A program made the position numbers and the translations under genes. From positions 1,054,001 through 1,118,000 of the forward strand of contig NC_089586.1 of the NCBI RefSeq assembly GCF_019320115.1: a stretch of 64,000 nt of DNA, read 5' to 3'. This DNA is from Miscanthus floridulus (taxonomy: Eukaryota; Streptophyta; Magnoliopsida; Poales; Poaceae). Numbering within the stretch: the first letter of the stretch is position 1; each line of letters starts with the position of its first letter. The notes under the pieces are model-generated. The model was not told the origin of the DNA. It searched no databases and saw nothing but the letters and a program-made list of their open reading frames with translations. Positions 1 through 10,974 of this stretch are shown here, in pieces.

Positions 1-440
1 AACATTCTGACAAACGCAATGGGCCCCGTGTGATTGTACTTCGGAAAATATTAACGACTTCCTTGATCATTTGAGGTCAAGCACTCCATCAAGCGCAATA
101 GACCCTCGCATGATGGGCACTTCGAAATTAATGAGTACTTCGATCACTTGAGGTGAAGAACTCCGTCAAGTCTTCGGACCCTTGCATGATTGTGTACTTC
201 GATGATATTAACGAGTATCTCGATCACTTGAGGTCAAGCACTCCGTCGAGCACAACGGACCCTCGAGTGATGGTACTTCATAACGTACTTTGGACTCGTT
301 TGAGATCAAACACTCCATCGAGCACAAGGGACTCTCTTACGATCAAGACAAGTAGTAATAAACTGAGTACCTTGGACCAACTTGAGATCAAATACCCCGT
401 CGAGCACTTCAGACTCTCTTGTGGTTAGGCACTTCGTATA
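1..440. repeat. Degenerate ~78 bp tandem repeat, at least five units
   Basis: The phrase TTGAG(G/A)TCAA followed by an ACTCC box recurs at about 71, 148, 228, 300 and 382, so the spacing is 72-82 bases. Between the phrases sit related words such as GTACTTCG and GGACCCTC. Units differ at many positions, so the array is old. It begins at or before the window edge, and its full length is unknown. Short open frames across it follow the repeat and do not look like a gene. It is probably part of the leader or LTR of a decayed retroelement, but no element boundary is visible. Confidence 0.7.
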
Positions 441-731
441 CATTCACATGTCTAGATGGTTTGGACTACTAGGTGGTCGTTATCGAGTTGACTTATCTCT
501 TTTCTCCTTGATGTTGTTTTTCCTTGGTGTTACGCACTTTGTCCACTTAAGTGTAGCCTCCGTGCGTAGGACACTAGCCATATGATGATGTGACCCGTAC
601 AATATTGGGTTATGGCGTTAGTTGTTGTTGCTAACAAAACTTTACACATAGACATATCATGCACGTACTTAAATCGCAGAGAAAAAGGTGGGCATACACC
701 AGAGTGCGATTATTATGTGTAGTAGCCCCTG

Positions 732-768
732 ACTTTCTGCTAAGTTGGAGGCCAACTTAGTAGAAAGT
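732..768. repeat. Perfect-looking hairpin, 17 bp arms, 3-base loop
   Basis: The left arm ACTTTCTGCTAAGTTGG (732-748) and the right arm CCAACTTAGTAGAAAGT (752-768) are inverted complements except for one position, which still gives a G-T pair in RNA. They are separated by three bases. The hairpin follows a run reading AGCCCCTGA, which resembles the AGCCCC-type purine/pyrimidine tracts beside gypsy LTRs elsewhere in the window. Confidence 0.75.
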
Positions 769-1366
769 AAGAGCAAAAGATAACATAATAAAAATAATTA
801 TGAAAACGACTTAGCTGACCCAACGGAATGATGATGCCGTTGTTGTAGAGTGCTGCCACGGCGAGGGATGGCGGGAGGCCAAGAGCCGTGATGAGAGTTT
901 GATCGTGACCGTGTCGAGGATACCTGTCGACGTTGCTCGAGTAGTACTTATCGATGTCATTGTCAGAAGCGGGATGGCTAGCCCGAAGTAGTCCGTCGAT
1001 GGTGCGCCTGAGTAGTCGTTGCCAGTGATACTGTCACCGTACACCCGCGTTCGACGACATAGATGACGAATCTACGAAGCACGGTGTGCTAATGACAGAG
1101 GCCACCCGAAACGACGAATCGAGAGTCAAAACATAATGATGACCAAACAACGCAGGACATCGACGAGGGCTGCCTCGAGACGACGATGATGAGGGTTGTC
1201 GCCGGCTCCTGTAAATAGTAGTTACGTGGACACATGCAGATATCGAGAGATATACATGTATTATAGAATTTTTAATTAAAATAAAGAACATGACTTAGTT
1301 TGATCGACGCCGAGTGAAGTAGTCATCCTGTCACGATATCCGAGTAGGTGGATGTTGCTCAGACAG

Positions 1367-1560
1367 CTAGCTCGCTTGCGGCTCGCATGACATGACGGCT
1401 CGCTTGTGGCTCGAACCGCTCGATAGAGACCCAACGGCTTGCTTGCGGCTCAGGCAGCTCGCTTGAGACTCAACGGCACACTTATGGCTCAGGCGGCTCG
1501 CTTGATGGCTCGCCAGAGACTCAGCGGCTCGCTTCTCGGCTTGGACAGCTCGCGTACTGA
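1367..1560. repeat. Degenerate short tandem repeat (GGCTCGCTTG words)
   Basis: Variants of CGGCTCGCTTG(C/T)GGCTC recur roughly every 28-36 bases, about seven times. On the minus strand this reads as a low-complexity serine/alanine-rich open frame (within 1367-1615), which I take to be a by-product of the repeat and not a gene. No known element is assigned. Confidence 0.55.
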
Positions 1561-2170
1561 TCTTGCGTTGGAGCCGGGACAAAGACGTACTCCTAGATGA
1601 ATTCCAGTCGGACATGGATGAGTACGAACAAGTCCCGACGTCTTGATTATCTTCAGCTGGCTTGCATGTCGACGACGGAAGTTACCCGATCAAACCTTGC
1701 ACATACGTATATGCACTATCTTGATTACTCTATTTAGCCTGCATGGTTGCCGTCGCTGGTGGCGTCTTCCGATCAGGCCGGGAGGCGAGCCTTCCCTTGC
1801 TGACAGCAAAAGAATCGAGTTATCCTGACGCCGAGCCCGATCGATCGGGTTGCGAGTGCCGGGGTCGCCACTTCGAGTGGGGTCATGCATCGTCGGGGTT
1901 GATGAGATGTCGTGTTGGTGCCGAACTCTGATTACTAGCAGGTACCCCGGCCGGAATTGTAGCACATCATATGACTATACATGGAGAAAAAAGAGTAGTA
2001 ACATTAGTTACAGATGGTTTGAGTATGTGAGCCTTTCGTACGATAGTGTTAGCATAGTACATGGCTGTTTCAGCAGGATAGTGTTAGCATTGCAAAAGGG
2101 GTAATGTCGCAGAGAGCCTGTCTAGTTGCTACATGAGGATACCGGATACTATGGAGTAAACCTGAAATAG

Positions 2171-2185
2171 TAAGAGCAACTCCAG
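2171..2185. repeat. Left target duplication (TAA) and terminal inverted repeat
   Basis: TAA at 2171-2173 is followed by GAGCAACTCCAG at 2174-2185. It pairs with the right end at 6108-6122. Inside the 12 bp match the two ends diverge, though both stay rich in GGGCCCC/AATAGGG-like words. Confidence 0.85.
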
Positions 2186-2493
2186 CCCAGCATGCAAACT
2201 GGGCCCCTATTTTTTTCATTTGCATGTAAAATAGGGACCCAAATTTGCTTCCAACTCCAGCCCAAGACCCTATTGCTACCCCTCCAGCCCAAGAACGCCA
2301 CCAGCACCGGCGCCCCGCCCGCGCGCCGCCAGCACCTCCCGCGCTCTGCCAGCACCGGCGCCCGCCCGCGCGCCGCCTGCTCCGGCGCCCCGCCCGCGCG
2401 CCACCTGCTCCGGCGAGGGAGTGACCGCCGACTGGGAGGAGAACCCAGGCCGGACCGCCGACTGGGAGAACCCAGGCTAGAAACAAGTACACA

Positions 2494-2946
2494 ATGGGGT
2501 ACTATCTTGCTGATGGGATATACCCAGCCTGGGCAACGTTTGTCAAAGCTTTTCAACATCCACAGGGCAACAAGAAGATCCACTTCACAATGGCACAAGA
2601 AGCAGCGAGGAAAGATGTGGAAAGAGCGTTTGGGGTACTCCAAGCTCGCTTTGCAATTGTGCGGGGTCCTGCAAGAATGTGGGACAAGGAAGATCTATGG
2701 TATATAATGCAAGCTTGTGTAGTCTTGCACAACATGATCATTGAGGATGAGCGAGATGAGGAAGATGATTTTAACTACCATCAGGAGGGTGTCCCTGTGT
2801 TGCAACCTATGGACTACCAACGTCGTAATCCGCTTGTGCTAGAGGACTTCCTGAAGATACACGACGAGATTGAGGATAGGTCTTCACATGAGCGACTTCG
2901 GGATGACCTTGTAGAGCACTTGTGGGCAATTCATAGTTCTAGATAG
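2494..2946 (+). pseudogene. Harbinger transposase, C-terminal fragment
   Basis: The 150-codon open frame matches the C-terminal half of the plant Harbinger DDE transposase (PF04827/DDE_Tnp_4 type). Near the start it has the Y-Y-L-A-D-G-I-Y-P box, whose aspartate is the second catalytic acid. Around residues 50-56 lies D-V-E-R-A-F-G, which holds the catalytic glutamate, and the I-M-Q-A-C-V-V-L-H-N-M-I segment follows. The first catalytic aspartate and the N-terminal helix-turn-helix are missing: the 320 bases between the left terminal repeat and this frame are GC-rich low-complexity DNA. The reading frame itself is uninterrupted, so the loss is an internal deletion and not point decay. In the intact family the protein cuts and pastes the element with help from ORF1. 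Confidence 0.85.
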
Positions 2947-3780
2947 TTAGAACTAATAGTTCTAGATAGTTAGGACTGTATGTGTCTTTTTCCTATATTC
3001 TTGGTTTGCATGGCCATCTGAATGAGAGTTGTGTTGCAGAAATTGGATAGGGCCTGTTTGGACAGCTCAGTAAACTTATTCACTTGCAAGAGCTTTCCAG
3101 TTGTAATTATTTAACTACTGCTGTTATTCTGCATATTTGAACTATTCATAATGTTTAATTACACCAGGGATTTTGATGCTTTTGATTTACGATTGAGGCT
3201 TCCTACTAGTGGTTAGCAAATTGCTTATATGTTCTGGATTCTTGGGTACAGTCTCAATGAAGGACATCAACTGCTGCAGGACATCAGCTGCTACATAAGT
3301 CATGTGTTGTGCAGTGGCATAAACAACCAGTGAAGCACTTTTTCTACCACTTATACTGTAACACTTTGGTTCAGTTTTTAGTAGCAGCAGTGAAGCAACA
3401 CTGAATCGAAGTGGCATGCTTTTGAACTTTTGTGAATGAAAGTAAAAATGTATAATAGTCCTAGAGCTAGGCAAGCTTTCTCTGAACTGTTGGAAATGAA
3501 ATGTAATATATTATGTAGCACATTCAGATTCAGTACACTGATTATCAAGCAAAGACAGAGAGCAAGGCACATAATTCAAACTGAAGGAAAAGGTCTTTCA
3601 CAAATGACCAAGGCACAGCCATAGTTTGCAGACTACATAATTCATATTACACATAGTACCCTCATTGAACTGAAGAACACACCAAGCTTTTCAACAGAGA
3701 GCAATAACAACAGAGAGCAATAAGATGCTAATTTTCTTGAGACATAAACTTAAGAAATGACCACTCCACTCTCACGAAAC
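2947..3780. other. Spacer between the convergent Harbinger genes
   Basis: This is AT-rich DNA downstream of both genes, with no coding similarity on either strand. It presumably contains the two 3' untranslated regions. Nothing else was recognised. Confidence 0.5.
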
Positions 3781-5715
3781 CTACACTCCACTCTCACCAC
3801 TAGCCGTCTCGCTTACACTACCGCTCATCTCCTTCACAATCCGAGCTCTCTTTGCCTTCACATATGCCCTTTGATCATCATCCATGGTGGTGACATCACA
3901 AAACATAACTTTCTGTTCTTGCTCCCACTACAGACGCCGCTCTTCCACCTCAATCCTGCGCTGCTCAAGCATCATATCCTTGTCCCACCTTTCTTTCTTC
4001 ATCTTATATTCCTCGGTCTTGAGTACCACTAAGGTTTGCATCATATCCTTGTACTCATCCTCTCCTTCATTTCTTTTCAGCATTCTCTTTGGATTGCTTT
4101 CTACCCGGAGGTCGGGTTGTCTTGGCAGAAGGAATTGAAGAGCTCTCTTGGCCTTGGGCAGTTGAGTCATAGTCTTGTTGAGTTCCTACGGAGAGGTTGA
4201 GCTCTCTGGACTTGGCCGGCCTCTTGCTGACTTCAAGTGTTGATTCAAACTTCTGAGTATGCCTCAACGTGAGCCAGCATTCTTCGAATTGACATTTTTT
4301 GCCCTTCAGCTTTTCTGGCATACCTTTCATGGGCTTCCAGCAACTACAGCAAAGATCAAGTGCGTGATTAGATATATAGCAGCGACAACATATGGGATGA
4401 ACCAAGTGCAAGATGACATACATGTTCTTTGTATGGGACGCCACTTGGATGACGACGCTCGACCTCCTCGTAGTAGCCTTGGAATTTCATGCACTCCTTT
4501 AGTATGATTCCAAAGCGATGCTCGAGTGAATTTGGAGTCCTATCGGACTCAAAGTCCCTGTTCCTGTGGAAATCATTAGCATTCCTCTCCCAATAAGTTT
4601 TTCCTGTCTGATCATTCCCTATGATAGGGTCATTGATGATATGAATCCAGGATTTGCAAAGTTGGATATCTTCAAGACTAGTGTAGTTACTGCCTCGCTT
4701 GGATGCTCCTTTCCCGCCGGTACTTGGAGTGGCAGCCTGCTGATTCACCAATTCCAAATCATTCATCCTTTTCCTGTGTCATTATGTTTGTGAAATATTG
4801 TGAACTTGAAGCCCATGGTTGCTGCAAAGAATAAGAGACAGTCAATTTTCAGTGAAACTGAAAATGAGTACAGTGGCAAATAGATAGTCAACAATCTAAC
4901 TGAATGCCATCTACTGCGACTGCTAGTATTCATGACTGATAAAAAAATTCACAGCATGACAACTGCTCATGACAAGAATTGAGCATGCCAACAACCAAAT
5001 GATGCTCAGCTAGAAAATCCCTCCCCAACTAACACCAAATCTATCCCAACTCGGAGCTGTCATTGCAGACATTGAGGTCACATGTCCATCAGTTGTGCAT
5101 GCACCAAAAATTCAGTTTCACATTCACACAAAATATTAGCATCAGAACTCAAATGGCATTCAGACCCATTGGCGTCAGATAGCATTCACATTGAGACACT
5201 AATCTTTGGAGCATATAGAACATAATCTTTGGGGCTAAACTCACCGAGTAGTCAGGCGTCCAATGGTTGGGGCTAAAGTCGTCGCCGGCGACCTCGTACA
5301 CTTCTGCTGGTGATGTTGTCATTCTGCAGGCGTCCCAGGTGGCGGCGTGAGGCTCTGTGAAGTTCAACGCGCGAGGGCCGAGTGGAGGTGGGTCGTTGGG
5401 GAGCCGACGAGAGAAGCCGACGCCGGCGCCAACGCCGCCGCAGCTGGGAGAAGGCATCCGGCCACCACTGCCGCCGCCGCCGGGAGAAGGCATCCTGCTA
5501 CCGCTGCCGCTGCCGGCGGGAGAAGGCATCCTGCCACCACTGCCGCCGCCGGGAGAAGGATGTTCTTGGCGACCAGGCAGGTTGGCGTCGAGAGAAGATG
5601 ACGTGGGAGGACGGGAATGCGGCGCGACGAACGGAGCACGACGTCGCGTGGTAGACACCGACGGACGGGGAGGCAGCCCGCCTCCAGAGAATCCTCCTGA
5701 CGCGCTGCCGTCCAT
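3781..5715 (-). pseudogene. Harbinger ORF1 (Myb/SANT-like DNA-binding protein), three exons, broken
   Basis: ORF1 of PIF/Harbinger elements is a Myb/SANT-like protein that binds element DNA and helps bring the transposase into the nucleus. Exon 1 (5715-5245) encodes a Gly/Pro-rich N-terminus with three copies of an R-M-P-S-P-x-G-G-G repeat and ends in a good GTGAGT donor. Exon 2 (4821-4422) starts after TTCTTTGCAG in matching phase. It holds the tryptophan-containing SANT-like segment (S-W-I-H-I-I-N-D-P-I-I-G) and ends at GTATGT. Exon 3 (4343-3781) holds the charged coiled-coil tail (E-E-Y-K-M-K-K-E-R-W). Damage includes frameshifts near 4770 and 4075 and an in-frame TAG at 3930-3928. Splice sites are my inference from signals and phase. 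Confidence 0.8.
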
Positions 5716-6107
5716 AGGAGCAGAACCGGCGGGAGAAGAGGAAGAGGAGGCTCGCCGGACCAGGACCTCGCCGGATCCGCGAGCTCTGGGGCGGAGCTCG
5801 CCGGATCTGCGGGGTCTCGCCGGACCGCCGGGAGGAGCCGGGAGGAGTCGCTGTGGGGAGGAGCTTCCGCGGTGCTCGTGTGGAGAGAAGGATGCGGCCG
5901 CGTGCGGGAAGAGGAGCGACGGTGGAGGAGCGGCGGCCGCGGCGGCGGGAGGGCATCGGGGGCGGAATAGGAGCCCCTGGTTCCTGGGGACCTGAAACTA
6001 AATTTTGGGAGTTCTCCTAAAATGGGAGTCCAAGTAGGAGCCCCATTGGAGTGGTTTTTTTTGCTCAAGCCCCTAAAATTGGAATAGGGGCTTGTTTAGG
6101 GGCTCCA

Positions 6108-6122
6108 CTGGAGTTGCTCTAA
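6108..6122. repeat. Right terminal inverted repeat and target duplication (TAA)
   Basis: CTGGAGTTGCTC at 6108-6119 is the exact inverted complement of the left end and is followed by TAA at 6120-6122. Confidence 0.85.
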
Positions 6123-8385
6123 GACCTGACTTAGATAGTAACAAATTAGAGGTGATTGATAGTAAAGGAAATTGAGGGTAGCAAGACGACCTGGCCAAGC
6201 TGAGTACATGAATGACATCACGTCAATTTCGTGACCTACAATTCGTGGAACAAACAAATGAGGAAACTAATTATTAGGATCAGATAAGCAATTTTAGGCA
6301 ACCAGCTGTTTATGTGAAGCAGCATGAGCAGTGGCAGTAAAGAAGAACTGATTTTGGGAACGATGTTATTCATTACGGACAATGCTCTAAAGGCATATAC
6401 TACCATGGCTACGTACCAAAAGCTGTAGCGTCAATATGTACCAATGGATTTAGCAGCGTGAAGTGATAAGAGATGGAACTTTCACATCGAGCATGAGTAA
6501 ATTGGGAAATAAATTGTCGTGAGAGAACAGGCTCACATTTGCGTTGACTGAAGCATTGAAGAGTAGAATATTTGCTAGCTTGCACACGTCCAATATCAAT
6601 CCTGCACCAAGACAGTATTATATATTTGCCAGCACCACAATACATTGCTACAGATTTAGTATTCACAAATAGTGCAGTGGTATATGTAATCTCAAGGATT
6701 GGACTATTTAATTAGTTCGCAGCTGACCTAGGCCTGAATTAAGAAGGCAAAGAAAATCATTTGCCTAAACTAAAGGCCTTTAATGTTGCAGACTTGCAGT
6801 ACATCACCAGAAAAAACAAAAGGGATGACTATTTCATCATGGGATTATTGTTCATGTGCACTGGAAATGCAATCTCTTTATACGTGGTTGTTTGGAACTT
6901 TAAAAAAAACGCTAAATTGGGATGTAAGCCTGAAGGAAATTTAAACCAATACGTGTAACACCAAAATGATAAGTAGAGTCTAAACATGGAAGGGAATGAC
7001 AGGAGATAGTCAGCTGCAGCATATGTATTGGAGGCTTAGTAGTTATGGTAAAGCATGAGGGCTAATCTGATGATGTTCTTTTTCTGCAATGAAATTAGCT
7101 AAAAATTTTCAACAGCGAAGACGACATCAGGACAGACGCAAACCTGTAAATAAATAGGTCATTAGGATATGTTTGCTGACTCAATTTTGGAAGCAGAGGA
7201 ACATGGTTGTACAAAGGTAGGGACAAACATAGTCAGCTGCAGCATATGTTTGGGAAGAAAATAAGGGAGGTAAGCAACCTGGAATATTGTTAACTAACCC
7301 TACTCCAACTTCAAGTGCAGGAATATTCATAGACCCATTGAAATTGCAACTGTAAGAGGTCAGCAACCACTCAGAAGTATCAACTTATGCAAACATAGAG
7401 TAGGTGCTAAAATCAACAAAAGGGGACATATGGTCCTGACAGCACCTACTATTTTCTGAAACATATATAAACTTTGTAGTTTGTAGACTATTTAGATGAC
7501 CCAAGAAATTGGGAAGGGAATTTAAAAAAAAAAATGAAGACGCAAGTAGCAGGAAGACTGGAAACAGTGGCAGTGCGGGAGATCGCAAAAGGCTGATCAG
7601 GTCAACTTACTTTGAGAATGAGTAGAGCTACAATCCAGTGTTTCCCGTACAATGACGATGTGACCTGCAGCTTTAGGCTTGTTAAACGCAGTTTTAATTT
7701 TGTATAACGTGGAATCAGACTTTACAACTTGAAAATTTGTTGGATAATCTTTGAATGAACAGGAAAGGTTGAGTGGTGAATGGCCTCGAAGATGAATCCC
7801 TCGATATGTATATGTTGTATCAGTCTGCTAAAAATGGTCACTGCTAAACCTTGGAAAATGGTCCTCTGTAAAAGGGTCATCCCTACATCCAAATTTTTTA
7901 AGCAATTAAATCAACCTTTAAAAAATCCAGGATATGAAGTTCAACTGGACGCATCTCTCATTAATGCTAAAGCTGAAATTAGATTGTTTAAGTCTGACAG
8001 AGAAAGGCTACCAAAGAAATAATGGGCACTTGACCAACATAGAAGATTATGCATTTTCTCATTTCCTCAGAAAAGTATCATTTGTATTCTTATTGCCAAT
8101 AGACTGAAATGAAATCACATGTTCATAGCTAGTATGATAAACAGACATGAACTATTTGCACCACAGAAAAGTATGACATTGTAGGTGTTTTTCCTTGCAG
8201 TGTCACCCAATCAAGGAGAAGCAACCATAGTTTATAATCTGGGTAGTACAAAAAATTAACACAAAGTAAAGGGGTAACCCCAAAATACATACAAATGCCC
8301 ACATACTGAAGAGGCTCGATGGGGACGGTGGTGATTCACTTGCCGCTGCAGGACTGACTCGTGCCAGCAGATGATTCAGTGATGG
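6123..8385. other. Unassigned AT-rich DNA, no gene seen
   Basis: This is the right flank of the Harbinger insertion. Open frames are short and show no family resemblance. One near-duplicate phrase (GTCAGCTGCAGCATATGT) occurs at about 7008 and 7231. I found no transposon ends, LTR signals or RNA genes. Confidence 0.4.
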
Positions 8386-8543
8386 TTAATAATATTCGCC
8401 AAAGATCTGTGTGCACTTGTGAAGGAAATCCAAGGCAGCAGTCAAATCTTTGCTAAACACACTGAATAATCCAGAAGAAGCCAGAACTGTATCATATATT
8501 ACCTCAACAGCATTTCAGCGAACACATGGTGGCTGCCGTCCAT
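8386..8543 (-). pseudogene. Possible tiny spliced ORF or gene fragment at the edge of a GC-rich island
   Basis: I do not recognise this. Reading leftwards, an ATG at 8543 opens 13 codons. A GTAATAT donor at 8502 and a TTATTCAG acceptor ending at 8462 then join in matching phase to a 24-codon tail ending in TAA (8388-8386). The joined frame is the only one of three that stays open through the donor. The tail reads like real amphipathic protein (A-L-D-F-L-H-K-C-T-Q-I-F). Against it: the implied intron is only 41 bases, short for a plant, and upstream the frame closes at TAG (8618-8616). It may be a transposon-captured exon fragment. Confidence 0.25.
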
Positions 8544-9200
8544 GTCGACCTCGAAATCGGAGGGGACGGCCGAGGAAGGGACGGAGGGTGACGCGACGGA
8601 GGGGCGTAGTCGGCGCTAGACGGAGAACGGGACGGCGGCTGTCGTCACGACCTCGGCAGGGACTGGCTGCGGGCGGCGCTGGCGTGGCAGTGGCTTCCGC
8701 GGCCACCGGCGGGGCCACAGCCGGGGCTTGCTGGCGTGGCCGCCCCGGCGTCTACTCCGGTGGCGGCACGTCTCCGCCGAGGGCGAGGCACGGAAGGAGA
8801 TGGCCGCAGCCATGGCACGGGTACCACGGGGGGATGGGGCCGTGGGATGCGCCGCCGCTGGAGGACGCAGCCACGCGAGGAGGACTCCGCGAGGGCGCCG
8901 TCGGTGGGGGCCGGGGATAGGATAAGGTCGAGGGCAGGCACCAGGAGGAGCCGCGGCGTGTGGGCGCAGGCGTGGCGGGCATCCGGCGTCCGCATGCAGG
9001 CGCCGCCGCTGTGTAGGAGAGGGAGAAGCGCCGCCGCTGTGTGGGAGAGAGAGAGCGAGGGGCGCCGATGTCGGGGGGAGGGAGAGGGGCGACCGGCGCC
9101 GTGCTCGGGCCCGAGAGAGAGGACAGGGAGGAGCCGGAGATTCACGAAGCCTGGACGCGTGGAGGGTACGGGACAGAAGGATGAGAATCCGACGGTGGTG
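8520..9200. other. GC-rich, CpG-rich island
   Basis: About 680 bases of very high GC with many intact CpG dinucleotides stand out from AT-rich surroundings. Several overlapping open frames on both strands (for example minus 8645-9145) are compositional shadows rich in R, P, A and G. The island looks like the first exon/5' leader of a grass gene reading leftwards, or a captured fragment of one. No recognisable domain is encoded. Confidence 0.45.
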
Positions 9201-9719
9201 GTTGGGTTACTGTTGTGGGAACAGTGATGTGGATGGTATACGGGAGGTATGGTAGATTACTCGGGACCTCATGTCCACGACGAGCGGATTGTTGACGTGC
9301 CAATGGCAAGGGCGCCGCTGCTATTAGCAATCGTGGACACAGGTAGAAAAATATCCGAGGATACACAGATGTAAAAATATTTATTTATAATTAAACAAGA
9401 AATCTGACTTAGCTTGTTTGATGCGCAGCTCGGCATGTCAACCACGTGTTGGAGTTGGATCCAACAATACAAACAGACAACAGGGAGAATTGCACGCACG
9501 TGCCTCGTGGCGGTGTAGATCCGTTCTCCCTTTGTTCGCTTGCCAATTACTTCTTCACGTGCATTACCTTGGTGATCAGGTCACCCGTTGTCACGGAAAC
9601 AGGCTTCGTCGCATGGACCGGCGAGTTTCTCTGGCGGCGGCGCGCTGCATCTCGGGGACAAAACTCCTCCGATGATCGGTAGGATTGGTCTTCATGCAGA
9701 ATTCTACTTAGGCGCATTT
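9201..9719. other. Unassigned DNA left of an LTR-like block
   Basis: The stretch contains short open frames with no family resemblance. If 9720 onwards is a minus-strand 5' LTR, this would be the start of that element's internal region, but the primer-binding site is not convincing. Confidence 0.3.
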
Positions 9720-10303
9720 TTGTCGGTGTTTTTTACCGGCAGGTATTTGGTTCTTGAAACCTCGCTTAGTGCAAAGATCAATTACATTAGAGAGACGAGA
9801 TTTATACTGGTTCGGACCCCTGGAAAGTGAGTAAAAGACTTACGTTCAGGTGATACTTCTTGTATTATGTATTCGGCGAGATTACGAGTACAAGATGGCT
9901 ATGCCTGTGAGTTACAACAGAGGGTATTGCTAGCTATTTATATCGAGGCCTACTTGCCATGTAAGCCACACGTAGTCGTGCTCTAGTTGGAGTCTTGGGG
10001 TGATCCTGAGATATCGTTCCTTAAATGAGCGAGATGTGAGCCTTCTGGTCTTCTTCGGTATACGGACTAAGTAGACAGCATATTCGGTAGTCGGGATTTT
10101 TGGGAATATGGTATCATAAAAAGGAATATTTTTTGGTTCGCATTTACACCGCAGGTTAACGAGGAGACAAGTCATAGCGTGTGGTGGATTAAGGTTTTTA
10201 TTTTCTGGAGAACTCGATCCTATATTGAGGAACAAAACCGGAAAAAGGTACAAAGTCTACGGAAGGAAACAATTAGGTCTGGATCCTTGAATTAAATTCA
10301 TTT
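9720..10303 (-). mobile_element. Probable gypsy-type LTR fragment (minus orientation)
   Basis: The block opens with TGTCGGTGTT, the inner edge of many grass gypsy LTRs read on the plus strand, and contains the phrase TTTATACTGGTTCGGACCCC seen in such LTRs. On the minus strand TATAAA lies at 9942-9937 in a good promoter context. The right boundary is not clear: a LINE inserted just beyond 10303. No partner LTR was found in the window, so this is a solo or truncated LTR. Confidence 0.45.
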
Positions 10304-10319
10304 TAATAATCATAATTTA

Positions 10320-10958
10320 AGAAAGATACTTTCTGTTATCTAGGATCGATGCCACAGAAGGATGGAGATATTGATGCAGACGTTTACCATAAGATCAAAG
10401 CAGGGTGGTTGAAGTGGCACCAAGCATCTGACATTCTCTGTGACAAGAAGGTACCACAAAAACTTAAATGCAAGTTTTATAGAACGGCGACCAGACCCGC
10501 TATGTTGTATGGAGCAGAATGTTGGCCTAAAAAAGATGACATGTCCAACAACTAAATGTCATGGAAATACATATGTTGCCATGGATTTGTGGTCACACAA
10601 GGATGAACCGAGTTTAGAACGATGATATACGTGACCATCTAGGGGTAGCACCAATTGAAGAAAAGTTTGTTCATCATAGGTTAAGGTGGTTTGGCTATGT
10701 CCAAAGAAAACCTTCAGAGACACCAGTGCATTGTGGAATTCTAAGTCGAGATACCAATGTGAGGAGAGGTTGAGGAAGACCGAAGCTGATATGGGGAGAG
10801 ACAATAAAAAGATATTTAAAGGGTTTGTGATATACTTAGAGATCTTTGTTTAGATAGGAGTGCTTGGAAAGCAGAACTATACTAGGGGCTCATATTGGGT
10901 TTCAACTCTAATCTACCCCAACTTGCTTGGAACTAAAATGCTTCGTTGTTGTTGTTGA
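10320..10958 (+). mobile_element. 5'-truncated RTE-type LINE, 3' end with (GTT)n tail
   Basis: The sequence is colinear with the last ~640 bases of the longer LINE at 47968-50899 and keeps pieces of the same C-terminal coding region (around 10349-10555). It ends in a GTTGTTGTTGTTG tail, as RTE-clade LINEs do in place of poly(A). It is flanked by a perfect 16 bp target duplication, TAATAATCATAATTTA, at 10304-10319 and 10959-10974, so both insertion ends are exact. 5' truncation is the usual outcome of incomplete target-primed reverse transcription. The frame carries several stops and the copy is dead. Confidence 0.9.
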
Positions 10959-10974
10959 TAATAATCATAATTTA

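Larger units (their letters stand above)
441..2170. other. Unassigned repeat-like DNA, no gene seen
   Basis: No open frame here resembles a known family and codon usage looks random. The stretch holds a strong hairpin (732-768) and a short-word array (1367-1560). A phrase like GACTTAG preceded by an A/T-rich run of about 20 bases recurs near 809 and 1290, and again far to the right near 9407. This suggests the flanks of the Harbinger insertion are one repeated, probably retroelement-derived, sequence. No LTR ends, primer site or coding domain could be pinned down. Confidence 0.4.
2174..6119. mobile_element. PIF/Harbinger DNA transposon, internally decayed
   Basis: Both ends carry the 12 bp inverted repeat GAGCAACTCCAG (2174-2185 and, inverted, 6108-6119). 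They are flanked by direct TAA trinucleotides at 2171-2173 and 6120-6122, the TWA target duplication known for PIF/Harbinger elements. Inside are the two genes typical of the superfamily: a DDE transposase remnant on the plus strand and a Myb/SANT-like ORF1 on the minus strand, transcribed towards each other. The transposase lacks its N-terminal half and ORF1 carries two frameshifts and a nonsense codon. The copy is therefore not autonomous, although its ends look intact and could in principle still be recognised in trans. Confidence 0.88.

Noticed and set aside
2149..2707. Open frames on both strands across the GC-rich left end of the Harbinger element
   Set aside because: Low-complexity R/P/A/G content; they overlap the terminal repeat and the real transposase frame.
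5347..5995. Long plus-strand open frames over the Harbinger right half
   Set aside because: They lie opposite ORF1 exon 1 in GC-rich repeat sequence; composition explains their openness and no domain is present.
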